Shown here in pieces: positions 27,341-36,235 of a DNA stretch of 64,000 bases. The stretch spans positions 62,001 to 126,000 of the forward strand of contig CAVUOZ010000010.1 in the NCBI GenBank assembly GCA_963743325.1, written 5' to 3'. How positions within the stretch are numbered: position 1 is the first letter of the stretch; each line of letters opens with the position of its first letter. Origin of the DNA: DATFVA01 sp963743325 (lineage in GTDB: Bacteria > Bacteroidota > Ignavibacteria > Ignavibacteriales > Ignavibacteriaceae). The notes beneath the pieces were generated by a model. The model was not told the DNA's origin and made no database searches. It saw only the letters and a program-made list of their open reading frames with translations. Position numbers and translations under genes: made by a program.

Positions 27341-29188
27341 ATGAGCAGTCACAGGGATGACATCAGGAATATAGCGATTATTGCACACGTTGATCATGGG
27401 AAAACTACCTTAGTCGACCATCTTCTGAAACAAACCGGCGCTTTCCGACAGAATCAGCAGGTGGAAAAAAGAATAATGGATTCAAATGCTCTTGAAAAAG
27501 AGAGAGGCATAACTATTCTTGCCAAGAATCTGAGCATCCACTATAAAAAATGTAAGATTAATATAATTGATACCCCGGGTCACGCGGATTTTGGCGGTGA
27601 AGTTGAACGGACATTAAAAATGGTTGATGGTGTACTTCTGCTTGTTGACGCCGCGGAGGGACCATTACCTCAAACAAAATTTGTTCTGAAAAAGTCTCTT
27701 GAACTGGGATTAAAACCAATAGTAGTGATCAATAAAATTGATAGAAAAGATGCACGTCCTAATGATGTTCTTAATGAAATATTTGATCTATTTGTAAGTC
27801 TTGGAGCATCGGATGATCAGCTGGATTTTCCCTACGTTTATGCAATTGCCAAACAGGGAATTGCAAAACTTAATATTGAAGATGAAAGCGATAATCTTTT
27901 ACCTCTTCTGGATGTAATCATAGAAAAAGTTCCTAAACCATTTGCTGATCTTGAAGCACCTTTCCAGATGCTTATATCGGCTATAGATTATAATGATTAT
28001 CTAGGGAGAATTGGCATCGGGAGAATTCATAAAGGAGTTCTCAGGACCGGAGATAATATGATCCTTATTTCAAAAGAAGGGAACAGAACTGAAGCAAAAA
28101 TTACCAGACTATATTCTTTCGAAAGTATCAAAAGGGTAGAGGCAGATGAATTGACATCGGGAGACATCGGAGGTATTGCCGGATTGGAAGATGTTGATAT
28201 CGGTGATACAATTTCGAGTCCGAAAAATACCGTACCGCTTCCATTTGTAGCAATTGATGAACCTACTATAACCATGAACTTCATGGTTAATAATTCTCCC
28301 TTTGCAGGAACGGAAGGAAAATATGTCACCACACGGAACATAAGCGAAAGATTATCGAAGGAATTAAAATCGAATGTGAGCCTGCGTGTTGAGATGACAG
28401 ATTCACCTGACAGTTTCAAAGTAAGTGGAAGAGGGGAATTGCACCTTTCCATATTAATTGAAAATATGAGAAGAGAAAATTATGAGCTTCAGGTGACACG
28501 CCCCGAGGTAATCCTGAAGAAAATAGCCGATGTAATTTCTGAACCTATGGAACATGTTATAATTGATGTCCCTGATGAGTTTGTTGGAATAGTCATTGAA
28601 AAACTTGGTAAACGTAAAGCCGAAATGAAAAACATGCTGACATTTAATGAGAATACAAGGGTTGAATTTATTATACCTTCCAGAGGACTAATTGGATATC
28701 GTTCAGAATTTATGACTGATACCAAGGGAACCGGCATTCTGCATCATAATTTTCACGGCTATGAACCTTACAAAGGAGATATTGTTCACAGGCAGAGAGG
28801 GGCACTGGTAGCACTGGAGACAGGAGCAGCTTCAGCTTATGCCATGTTTAAATTACAGGAAAGGTCTGTGTTCTTTATTGACCCAGGGACCAGAGTTTAT
28901 GAAGGAATGGTGGTTGGTGAGAATTCAAGAAACAATGATATGCGCGTTAATGTTACGAAGACAAAACAGCTTACTAACATGCGTGCATCAGGAGCGGATG
29001 AGGCAATAAGATTGGAACCACCAACAATTCATACTCTTGAACAGGCGATCGAATGGATTACGGATGATGAATACGTGGAAGTGACACCGCAGAGTATCCG
29101 TATCAGGAAAAGATACCTTACTGAAATGGATCGTAAAAATGCCAGGCTGGCTGATAAACAGAAAGCCGTTGAAACAGCAACAGTTTAG
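27341..29188 (+). CDS. typA: Ribosome-associated GTPase TypA/BipA
   Basis: 615 residues, full length. G1 is 'HVDHGKTT' (residues 16-23), switch II is 'DTPGHADFGGEVER', and G4 is 'NKID'. The C-terminal domain contains 'PSRGLIGYRSEFMTDTKGTG', which separates TypA from LepA and EF-G. It assists ribosome assembly and stress translation. It has its own ribosome-binding site ('gaaagg') and stands between clpS and pepD. Confidence 0.96.
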   Translation: MSSHRDDIRNIAIIAHVDHGKTTLVDHLLKQTGAFRQNQQVEKRIMDSNALEKERGITILAKNLSIHYKKCKINIIDTPGHADFGGEVERTLKMVDGVLLLVDAAEGPLPQTKFVLKKSLELGLKPIVVINKIDRKDARPNDVLNEIFDLFVSLGASDDQLDFPYVYAIAKQGIAKLNIEDESDNLLPLLDVIIEKVPKPFADLEAPFQMLISAIDYNDYLGRIGIGRIHKGVLRTGDNMILISKEGNRTEAKITRLYSFESIKRVEADELTSGDIGGIAGLEDVDIGDTISSPKNTVPLPFVAIDEPTITMNFMVNNSPFAGTEGKYVTTRNISERLSKELKSNVSLRVEMTDSPDSFKVSGRGELHLSILIENMRRENYELQVTRPEVILKKIADVISEPMEHVIIDVPDEFVGIVIEKLGKRKAEMKNMLTFNENTRVEFIIPSRGLIGYRSEFMTDTKGTGILHHNFHGYEPYKGDIVHRQRGALVALETGAASAYAMFKLQERSVFFIDPGTRVYEGMVVGENSRNNDMRVNVTKTKQLTNMRASGADEAIRLEPPTIHTLEQAIEWITDDEYVEVTPQSIRIRKRYLTEMDRKNARLADKQKAVETATV

Positions 29189-29271
29189 AGATCAGTACAA
29201 TAACATTGTTTCAGTGCGTCGTTTTTATTTGAAGTTAATTATAACGTATAATTTAAATAAGGAGAGTCTTT

Positions 29272-30738
29272 ATGGCCGAGTCAGCGATTAAAGATCTGAA
29301 ACCTGAATTATTGTGGAAAAGATTTTATGAAATTACAAGGATACCGCGTCCTTCCAAAAGAGAAGAAAAAATCAGGGAGCATCTCAGAATATTTTTAAAA
29401 GAACAGAATGTGTCATTTAAGGAAGATAAAGTCGGTAATATTTTAGCAAAAATCCCTGCTGCAGCCGGATATGAAAAATCACCGACAGTAGTTCTACAGG
29501 GGCATGTCGATATGGTTTGTGAAAAAAATAAAGAAACAAGGCACGATTTTGAGAATGACCCCATAGAGATCAGGAGAGAAGACGGATGGATAACTGCGGT
29601 TGGAACTACACTGGGAAGTGATAATGGAATTGGTGTTGCAGCAGCTTTAGCCATAGTCAATGATAATACCTTTATGCACGGTCCTATCGAAATACTTCTT
29701 ACGGTTGATGAAGAAACAGGATTGACAGGAGCCAACTATCTGGAACCCGGATTTGTCTCAGGGAAAATTTTATTGAATCTGGATTCCGAAGAGGACGGAG
29801 CATTTTATGTCGGTTGTTCCGGCGGAGTTGATACTCTTGCTTCATTCAATCTCAAAACTCAGAAGTCTCCTTCCGGTTATTCGTCTTATGAAATTATGAT
29901 TAGCGGGTTGAAGGGAGGCCATTCCGGACTTGATATCAACCAGAGCAGGGCTAATGCTATAAAGCTGCTTGGGCGTACATTAAATAAATTATCAAAAATC
30001 GATTATTGTATAGGTTCCTTATCCGGTGGCAGTTTAAGAAATGCAATTCCACGTGAGGCAGAAGCTATGCTAATGATAAAAAACGGACAGGAAGCGGAAG
30101 TAAAAAAAATAATGGGTGATTTTGAAAAAGATCTTTTAAACGAATTTAAAAATTCAGATAGTGGTTTAAAATTAATCCTCAAAAAAACAGCTGCGGCTCC
30201 GGATTTCGTTTTTACACCGAGATTTCAGAATAAAATAATCAATCTGCTGCTTGTTCTGCCACACGGTGTGATATCAATGAGTCAGGATATTCCCGATTTA
30301 GTTGAAACTTCTACAAATCTCGCAACTGTTTCTACTACCAATGGAAAATTGAAAATCAGCACGAGCCAGAGGAGCTCCATCGATAGTGCTAAAGCATATA
30401 TTGCCTTGGGCGTAAAAGCTGCGCTATTGCTGGCAGGCGGAAAAGTTTCTGAAACCGACGGGTATCCCGGATGGAAACCCGATATGGATTCTGCCATACT
30501 TAAAACCTCTAAGGAGGTGTTTAAAAGTCTTTTTCATAAAGAACCTGAGATAAAAGCGATTCATGCGGGACTTGAATGCGGCATTCTGGGATCAAAAAAT
30601 CCAGGGCTTGATATGATATCATTCGGACCAACTATACAGGGAGCACATTCACCTGATGAAAAAGTAAATATTGATACCGTAGGGAAGTTTTATGAATTGT
30701 TGAAAGGAATTCTTAAAAGAATCGCCGAGCAGCTATAG
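29272..30738 (+). CDS. pepD: Aminoacyl-histidine dipeptidase (M20 family)
   Basis: 488 residues. Zinc-site motifs of the PepD branch are present: 'QGHVDMVCEKN' (H78), 'SDNGIGVAAALAI', 'TVDEETGLTGA' with the catalytic and metal glutamates, and 'NLDSEEDG'. The C-terminal 'GPTIQGAHSPDE' supplies the last ligand. It cleaves Xaa-His and other dipeptides in the cytoplasm. The start has a good 'AAGGAG' site. A rho-independent terminator follows. Confidence 0.93.
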   Translation: MAESAIKDLKPELLWKRFYEITRIPRPSKREEKIREHLRIFLKEQNVSFKEDKVGNILAKIPAAAGYEKSPTVVLQGHVDMVCEKNKETRHDFENDPIEIRREDGWITAVGTTLGSDNGIGVAAALAIVNDNTFMHGPIEILLTVDEETGLTGANYLEPGFVSGKILLNLDSEEDGAFYVGCSGGVDTLASFNLKTQKSPSGYSSYEIMISGLKGGHSGLDINQSRANAIKLLGRTLNKLSKIDYCIGSLSGGSLRNAIPREAEAMLMIKNGQEAEVKKIMGDFEKDLLNEFKNSDSGLKLILKKTAAAPDFVFTPRFQNKIINLLLVLPHGVISMSQDIPDLVETSTNLATVSTTNGKLKISTSQRSSIDSAKAYIALGVKAALLLAGGKVSETDGYPGWKPDMDSAILKTSKEVFKSLFHKEPEIKAIHAGLECGILGSKNPGLDMISFGPTIQGAHSPDEKVNIDTVGKFYELLKGILKRIAEQL

Positions 30739-30751
30739 CTGAAGCATTTTT

Positions 30752-30782
30752 AAGGCTATTCTGATCAGATAGCCTTTTTTTA
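30752..30782 (+). terminator. Rho-independent terminator after pepD
   Basis: An 8-base stem (AAGGCTAT ... ATAGCCTT) with a 9-base loop runs straight into a run of seven T residues. Confidence 0.85.
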
Positions 30783-30888
30783 TTTTGTAGTCAGTCAGTG
30801 CAAAGCCGGAATATATTTCAATTTGACACACTTCATCCATATTTATGAGATATGCAGCAAAAGAATATTTACGTTATACAAAGAAAAT

Positions 30889-31434
30889 TCAGGATAGTTT
30901 TTCCTCCATGCCTGCTATTTTAACATCATTCCTGAAAACCGTTTCTGAAATTACTCTGCCGTACTCATCATAGCTAGTCCATTTCCCGTCTTTTTTACCT
31001 TCAGAATAAAATCCGGTGGATTTTAATTTCCCGTCAGAGTAGTACCAGCACCATTTATCTGAATTTATATCGTTCTTGAAATATCCCTGGGATTCCAGCT
31101 GACCATCGGGATAAAAATACTGCCATAAGCCTTCGTTTTTATTATTTTTGATCTGACCGCTGATCAGCATTTTCCCATCATCGGAAATAACATTAAAATC
31201 TCCGTCTTTGACTCCTTTTACAACATCGTACTCAAGAATCTGCGAATTAATTACTGCATGAACCTTCCCGGTAAAAGGTTCATCTGAATCAGTAGAGCAT
31301 ATTAGCCCATTCTTCATTATTATGTTGTTCGAGTCGGGCTTGTGATCACTACAAGATGAGAGGAGAAAGTCAAATGAAAGACAGAGAATAGCGAGCAGAG
31401 CAGCTCTGCAATAGAGTAGTGTTTTTGTTTGCAT
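30889..31434 (-). CDS. MORN-repeat lipoprotein (YwqK-like)
   Basis: 181 residues from the ATG at 31434. The longer frame to 31485 adds residues that would spoil the signal peptide. The N-terminus is a lipoprotein signal with lipobox 'LLSSC'. The body has about five MORN_2-type repeats, for example 'NEGLWQYFYPDGQLESQG' and 'KDGKWTSYDEYGR'. Such proteins are often named YwqK-like antitoxins, but that name is not evidence of function, and no toxin gene is adjacent. It probably sits on the inner or outer membrane. Confidence 0.75.
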   Translation of the reverse strand: MQTKTLLYCRAALLAILCLSFDFLLSSCSDHKPDSNNIIMKNGLICSTDSDEPFTGKVHAVINSQILEYDVVKGVKDGDFNVISDDGKMLISGQIKNNKNEGLWQYFYPDGQLESQGYFKNDINSDKWCWYYSDGKLKSTGFYSEGKKDGKWTSYDEYGRVISETVFRNDVKIAGMEEKLS

Positions 31435-31756
31435 AGTACTTAATATGTTAATGACACACAAATGATTTTCTGCTGCACCCCTCAACCAGAACGCGTAGAT
31501 ATATAATACAAAAAAAAACTTTAAAGCAAAATGACTTTCATAACTATTTTTTCTCTTTTATTAATTATGTTCTCTTTAAAGAGAAGCTAATAAATAGGTT
31601 TCTCAGTATTGAAAAATTCATCAGGGAATACTGCTGAAAAAGTTATCATATTCGTTGGTTTACTTTTTGTTAGGCGAGGGAGACTGATTGAAATATCTTT
31701 AATATTTCCAGTATTTAAATAAAAGTTTTTAAGCATTTATTGGAATCTAAAATAAA
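31435..31756. other. Regulatory region upstream of the cytochrome operon
   Basis: About 320 bases without a gene. It contains a 16-base perfect palindrome TTCTCTTTAAAGAGAA at 31570-31585 and a 7-base inverted repeat (CAGTATT at 31604-31610, AATACTG at 31627-31633). Either could be an operator or a leader hairpin for one of the divergent genes. No known riboswitch fold is recognised. Confidence 0.4.
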
Positions 31757-31784
31757 TTGTTAATATTTTACACAGTGATATAAT
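31757..31784 (+). promoter_or_regulatory. Sigma-70-like promoter for the cytochrome operon
   Basis: TTGTTA (31757-31762) and a perfect TATAAT (31779-31784) are spaced by 16 bases. Transcription would start near 31791, just before the 'GGGAG' ribosome-binding site of the first cytochrome gene. Confidence 0.5.
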
Positions 31785-31802
31785 AAAATTGTGGGAGTTA
31801 TT

Positions 31803-32345
31803 ATGTTTAGATCATTACTTATAGTTGTCCTTTTTTCATCACTCATCTTTTGTCAGGAGACCCAACCCAAACATGCTTTTGTTGGTACCGCAACCTGCGG
31901 AATGTGCCACAAAACAGAAAAACAGGGTAATCAACTTGGTATTTGGGAAAAATCTCAGCACGCTCAGGCATATAAAACCCTCCAGACAGAAAATGCCGAT
32001 AAAATTGCTAAAGAAAAGGGGTTTAATACACCTGCAGTTAAAACACCAGAATGCCTGAAATGTCACGTTTCAGGGTATAATGTTGATGCTTCCCTGTTAG
32101 GAAAGAAATTCAACATTGAAGACGGTGTACAGTGTGAGACCTGCCACGGTGCTGGTGAGGATTATAAAAGCACCAATATAATGAAGGATAAAAAAGCTGC
32201 AATTGAAAAAGGATTAGTTGTTCCTTCAGATATTAAGACTTTCTGTGTACAGTGTCATAATTCTGAAAGCCCGACTTACGATAAAAATATGGATCTGGAC
32301 AAGATGTGGGATAAAATTAAACACACGATTCCTGTAACGAAATAA
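31803..32345 (+). CDS. Tetraheme cytochrome c (c554-like)
   Basis: 180 residues from the ATG at 31803, chosen because GGGAG lies just before it; an in-frame GTG at 31791 overlaps that site. A signal peptide (1-18) precedes four CxxCH heme motifs: CGMCH, CLKCH, CETCH and CVQCH. The 'VGTATCGMCHKTE' opening and 'GVQCETCHGAGEDY' segment resemble the cytochrome c554 family. Location is periplasmic. It is the first gene of the operon with the barrel protein and two larger cytochromes; it could carry electrons across the periplasm to the outer-membrane part. Confidence 0.88.
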   Translation: MFRSLLIVVLFSSLIFCQETQPKHAFVGTATCGMCHKTEKQGNQLGIWEKSQHAQAYKTLQTENADKIAKEKGFNTPAVKTPECLKCHVSGYNVDASLLGKKFNIEDGVQCETCHGAGEDYKSTNIMKDKKAAIEKGLVVPSDIKTFCVQCHNSESPTYDKNMDLDKMWDKIKHTIPVTK

Positions 32346-32384
32346 TCCATTTTAATCTTGTTCCGAATAAATAAGACTAATCCT

Positions 32385-33659
32385 ATGAAAAAAATATTTT
32401 TTTGCAGCCTAGCCTTATCTTTAATTTTAACTTCAGCTTACGCGCAAAATATAAATGGCAGATTTTCATCTGCCATTTATTCTTTTGAGCGGTTTGATAC
32501 TATAAATGTATCGAATAACTATATGCGTGCATATGAAATGCTGACGTTAAATATAAATAAAGATAATTATTCTTTAAGGACTTATCTGAATTATGAGAGT
32601 GATCTTTCAAAAGATCTTCAAAGTGATCCCAGATTAAGATTTTATAATCTTTATTTTGAAGCACGAAAAGTTTTTGATGTGTTAACCCTTAAGCTCGGAA
32701 GGCAGCCCATAGTCAATATGGTTGCAGGGGGGCTATTCGATGGTATTAACGTTGATTATAAAAATGGTGATTACAAAGTTACAGGATATTATGGCGGTAA
32801 TGTTCCGGCGTATCAGAAGTTCGAACTTACTGATAGCTGGAGTGATGATTTTATCGCCGGGGGAAGATTTGTAACAACAGCTCTTAAAGATTTCAGGATA
32901 GGGCTCAGCTATATAAATAAGAATTTTAAACCCGAAGTATACACTGTAACCAGGATTCCTGATCCAAACAGTGATCCTATTGAGGTATTAATAAGGAACA
33001 AATCCAATCAGTACCAATTTGCCTCTGCCGAAATCGCATACGAAATGCCTGAAACATTCACTGTGAATACGAACTTTGATTATGACCTGAATTTTATGCA
33101 GGCATCCAAATTTGAAATATTGGGTACATATGATAAACTGGAAAAGATCGATTTCGATGTGTATTACAATTTCAGATCCCCAAAAATCAGGTATAACTCG
33201 ATATTTTCGGTTTTCGATTATGGAAATACCCAGGAAATTGAAGCAGGTGCGAATTACAAACTGAATACAATTTTTACTATTACCGGCAAAGTCGCTAATG
33301 TTACGTATACTGATGAAAATTCTCAAAGGATTACGCTGGGTGTTATTTCAGATTACGGAAGTGTTACCTACAGAAAAAATCTCGGTTATGCCGGTGAAAT
33401 GGACGCAGTTTCATTGTATACAGCATATACTTTCCTTGAAGGATTATTAACCCCATCGGTTGGAGTTTCATTTACAAATTATAAACTATCTGATGATTCT
33501 GAAACCGATAATTTAACCACGGTTCTGGCTGGATTTAATATCAGGCCATTCAGAACCCTGTCACTTGACGTTCAGAGCCAGTATTTAAATAACAAAATTT
33601 ATAAAGATGATGTTCGTCTCTTTGCGAAATTAAACTACTGGTTTAACACTAATTTTTAG
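32385..33659 (+). CDS. Outer-membrane beta-barrel protein, candidate porin of a cytochrome conduit
   Basis: 424 residues from the ATG at 32385; the signal peptide ends at 'SAYAQ'. The mature protein is a long series of short alternating hydrophobic/polar strands with aromatic girdles, for example 'SLRTYLNYES' and 'KIDFDVYYNFRSP', and ends in phenylalanine ('FNTNF') as outer-membrane barrels do. No heme motif or TonB-dependent plug is present. Its size is in the range of the porins of porin-cytochrome complexes, and it is flanked on both sides by multiheme cytochrome genes. The conduit role is an inference from this context; I do not recognise a specific porin family. Confidence 0.75.
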   Translation: MKKIFFCSLALSLILTSAYAQNINGRFSSAIYSFERFDTINVSNNYMRAYEMLTLNINKDNYSLRTYLNYESDLSKDLQSDPRLRFYNLYFEARKVFDVLTLKLGRQPIVNMVAGGLFDGINVDYKNGDYKVTGYYGGNVPAYQKFELTDSWSDDFIAGGRFVTTALKDFRIGLSYINKNFKPEVYTVTRIPDPNSDPIEVLIRNKSNQYQFASAEIAYEMPETFTVNTNFDYDLNFMQASKFEILGTYDKLEKIDFDVYYNFRSPKIRYNSIFSVFDYGNTQEIEAGANYKLNTIFTITGKVANVTYTDENSQRITLGVISDYGSVTYRKNLGYAGEMDAVSLYTAYTFLEGLLTPSVGVSFTNYKLSDDSETDNLTTVLAGFNIRPFRTLSLDVQSQYLNNKIYKDDVRLFAKLNYWFNTNF

Positions 33660-33669
33660 CAGATGCTTT

Positions 33670-34872
33670 ATGAAATTAAAATTCTTCTATATAATCTTAA
33701 CAATAGCTCTGGCTGCCGCTCTTGGTTTTTCGGCATTCCTCTCTTCACCTGACAAGGGAAGAAATGGGCACGATAAGCTTATTAAGTTCTCTCATAAATT
33801 CCATAGTGATCTTACAGATTGTTCCAGCTGCCATACAAAAGCAGCAGGAAGCACAAGTCTGAAAGATAATTTGATTCCTACGATGGATGATTGCGCTCAG
33901 TGTCATGATGTGAAAAGCGAGGATAACTGCACTCAATGCCATTTTGATAATGTATATGAAACTTTGACGCAGAAGGAATCAGGTTTAATTTTTAATCACA
34001 GCTTCCACGTTGACAAACAAAAAGTTGAGTGTATAACGTGTCACAAAGGTATAACGGATGTAGATTATGCATTCCAGGCTGAACAGCCTTTCCCGCAAAT
34101 GAATGACTGCTGGTCCTGCCACGGTGCCACCAAGACTGCTCCGGCCGCCTGTGAAGCCTGCCATGTTTCTACCGCTGAATTGATTCCACAGACGCATAAA
34201 AGTGTTGATTTTATTAGTAAACATAAATTTGCTGCACGGGAAATCGATGCCAATTGTATCATGTGCCATGACAATCAGAGCTGTGAAGCGTGTCATGTCA
34301 GCACAACTATGATAACAGAAAAGAATAACAGCGATGATTTCTATCAGCCTTATGTTCCTGATAATTTTGTGGATGGACCCAAAGTGCAGCAGATTAACCG
34401 CGTACACCAGTTGGATTACAGGTTTACACACGGAATTGATGCCAAAGGAAAAACTTCTGAATGTCAGACCTGTCATAATGTAGATACATTCTGTGCAGAG
34501 TGCCATCAGTCTGAAAATGAAGATTATGCATTAACAGGTATTGAACCTGCTTCACATTTGAAACCTAACTTTAAAACCATTGGATACGGCACCGGAGGAG
34601 GAGAACACTCTGTCCTTGCAAGAAGGGATATCGAATCATGTATGGCGTGTCATGATGTCCAGGGCGCTGATCCGACATGTATAACGTGTCATGTTGATCG
34701 ACCTGGAATTCCGGATCCTAAAACGCATCCATCAGGCTTTATGAAAGATACTCACGGTGACTGGCATTCTGATGCCGGATCGGTTTGTTACAACTGTCAT
34801 CTTGGTGCGTCTCCACAAACTCCTGCCGGAACAGGATTCTGTGGATACTGTCATGGTTCAAATCCAGATTGA
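33670..34872 (+). CDS. 14-heme cytochrome c
   Basis: 400 residues with an N-terminal signal peptide or anchor (~5-24) and fourteen CxxCH motifs spread along the whole mature chain (CSSCH, CAQCH, CTQCH, CITCH, CWSCH, CEACH, CIMCH, CEACH, CQTCH, CAECH, CMACH, CITCH, CYNCH, CGYCH). Upstream histidines in 'FSHKFH' and 'FNHSFH' are typical sixth ligands of bis-histidine hemes. There is no lipobox. It starts 10 bases after the barrel gene and ends 17 bases before the lipoprotein cytochrome. In a conduit it would be the periplasm-side or membrane-embedded wire. The two 'CEACHVST' copies suggest internal duplication. Confidence 0.92.
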   Translation: MKLKFFYIILTIALAAALGFSAFLSSPDKGRNGHDKLIKFSHKFHSDLTDCSSCHTKAAGSTSLKDNLIPTMDDCAQCHDVKSEDNCTQCHFDNVYETLTQKESGLIFNHSFHVDKQKVECITCHKGITDVDYAFQAEQPFPQMNDCWSCHGATKTAPAACEACHVSTAELIPQTHKSVDFISKHKFAAREIDANCIMCHDNQSCEACHVSTTMITEKNNSDDFYQPYVPDNFVDGPKVQQINRVHQLDYRFTHGIDAKGKTSECQTCHNVDTFCAECHQSENEDYALTGIEPASHLKPNFKTIGYGTGGGEHSVLARRDIESCMACHDVQGADPTCITCHVDRPGIPDPKTHPSGFMKDTHGDWHSDAGSVCYNCHLGASPQTPAGTGFCGYCHGSNPD

Positions 34873-34889
34873 TAAAAACGGAAAAAATT

Positions 34890-35933
34890 ATGAAATATAA
34901 ATTTTTATATATAGTTCTGGCACTAATTTCAGGTTTATACCTGATAAGCTGTAGTGAACTTGAATCTGATCTTCCCCAGGCTCCCGTAAGTTATTTTCAT
35001 GGAGAAGGAGTTTTTAATCCTCAATCTGACCAGTTTCACGGAAAATTTGTTGCCGATAGTCCAGAAGGGTTGAATAAATGTAAGGAGTGTCACGGTATCG
35101 ATTTCTCAGGCGGAATCACCACAGTCAGATGTAAATCAGCTAATTGTCATCCCACCATTGATGTACATCAAGCAGGTATTACGGATACCAGTTCTCAGAA
35201 TTTTCATGGAAAATATATAGCAGGGATAAACTGGGATATTCTGAAATGCGCAAGCTGCCATAATGCTGATTTCTCTGGAGGGATAGCTTCGCCATCGTGT
35301 TTAACCTGCCATACTGAAGAAAATGGACCTGAGGCATGCAATACATGTCATGGAGATCCGAATCCCGGCGGACATATTTTCCCTCCTCAGGATCTTGAAG
35401 GTAATACCTCAACAACAGCTCCCGGAGTTGGTGCACACGTTGCTCACCTGGTTACTAACAGGTTAACAGATGAAATAAGATGCTCTAACTGCCATAAATT
35501 TCCGTCCAGTTTTGATGCACCCGGTCATATCGATTCCCCGCTTCCGGCAGACATAACTTTCGGAAGAAAGGCTGTATATAATCATGGAGTAAATTCCACT
35601 TATGATTATTCGAATCATTCATGCTCAAATACATACTGCCATGGCAATTTTGTTTCCAGAAGAGATACTTCCCAATATCAGTTTATATATGAAGATAATA
35701 ATGGTGTTCCAACAGATTCTATGTACGGAAATAACGTAACTGTAATCTGGAACCAGGTTGATGGAACACAGGCGCAATGCGGTTCCTGCCATGGATTGCC
35801 GCCGACGGGTCATAGATTCCAGACATGGCCTTCAAGCTGTGTTATATGCCATGTTGGGGTTGTAGATGCAGAAGGAAACATAGTAGATTCCACAAAACAT
35901 ATAAATGGACACGTGGATGTGTTTGGTAATTAG
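34890..35933 (+). CDS. Multiheme c-type cytochrome lipoprotein (seven CxxCH plus two CxxxxCH)
   Basis: 347 residues from the ATG at 34890; the upstream in-frame extension lies inside the previous gene. A lipoprotein signal ends at 'LISC'. There are seven CxxCH motifs (CKECH, CASCH, CLTCH, CNTCH, CSNCH, CGSCH, CVICH) and two longer CxxxxCH motifs (CKSANCH, CSNTYCH). The second is followed by 'CGSCHGLPPTGH', the CxxxxCH...CxxCH arrangement known from Geobacter outer-membrane cytochromes. Lipidation and position after a barrel gene suggest an outer-membrane, possibly surface-exposed cytochrome. A strong terminator follows. Confidence 0.9.
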   Translation: MKYKFLYIVLALISGLYLISCSELESDLPQAPVSYFHGEGVFNPQSDQFHGKFVADSPEGLNKCKECHGIDFSGGITTVRCKSANCHPTIDVHQAGITDTSSQNFHGKYIAGINWDILKCASCHNADFSGGIASPSCLTCHTEENGPEACNTCHGDPNPGGHIFPPQDLEGNTSTTAPGVGAHVAHLVTNRLTDEIRCSNCHKFPSSFDAPGHIDSPLPADITFGRKAVYNHGVNSTYDYSNHSCSNTYCHGNFVSRRDTSQYQFIYEDNNGVPTDSMYGNNVTVIWNQVDGTQAQCGSCHGLPPTGHRFQTWPSSCVICHVGVVDAEGNIVDSTKHINGHVDVFGN

Positions 35934-35960
35934 CAGATATTGTAGTATATAAAACAATAA

Positions 35961-35988
35961 AGCCGGCTTTTACTGCCGGCTTTTTTTT
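35961..35988 (+). terminator. Rho-independent terminator of the cytochrome operon
   Basis: A GC-rich 7-base stem (AGCCGGC ... GCCGGCT) with a 7-base loop is followed directly by eight T residues. Confidence 0.9.
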
Positions 35989-35995
35989 GGGAATG

Positions 35996-36082
35996 CGGAA
36001 AGGGAGGGATTCGAACCCTCGGTACGGTTTCCCGTACACACGCTCTCCGGGCGTGCCAGTTAAACCACTCCTGCACCTTTCC
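35996..36082 (-). tRNA. tRNA-Ser (anticodon GGA)
   Basis: On the minus strand the 7-base acceptor stem GGAAAGG pairs with CCTTTCC, the discriminator is G, there is a long variable arm, and the T arm is GAGGG-TTCGAAT-CCCTC. The anticodon stem CACGC/GCGTG encloses the loop CCGGAGA (36050 to 36044), giving anticodon GGA for UCC/UCU. Position 33 reads C instead of the near-universal U. CCA is not encoded. Confidence 0.92.
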
Positions 36083-36235
36083 GAAAGATAATGTAAATAT
36101 AAAAATTAGGTTTCCTTTTACCAAAATATTCTGCTCTTTAGCCTGAACTTTTATGCCTAAATAATGATATCCGGGTAATTTCCAGGAGAAAATTTTATTT
36201 ACTAATTTAATTGTTTATATTTTTCAAGCTTTCTG

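Noticed and set aside
30889..31434. Toxin-antitoxin system based on the YwqK-like repeats
   Set aside because: MORN repeats alone do not show antitoxin function and there is no neighbouring toxin gene.
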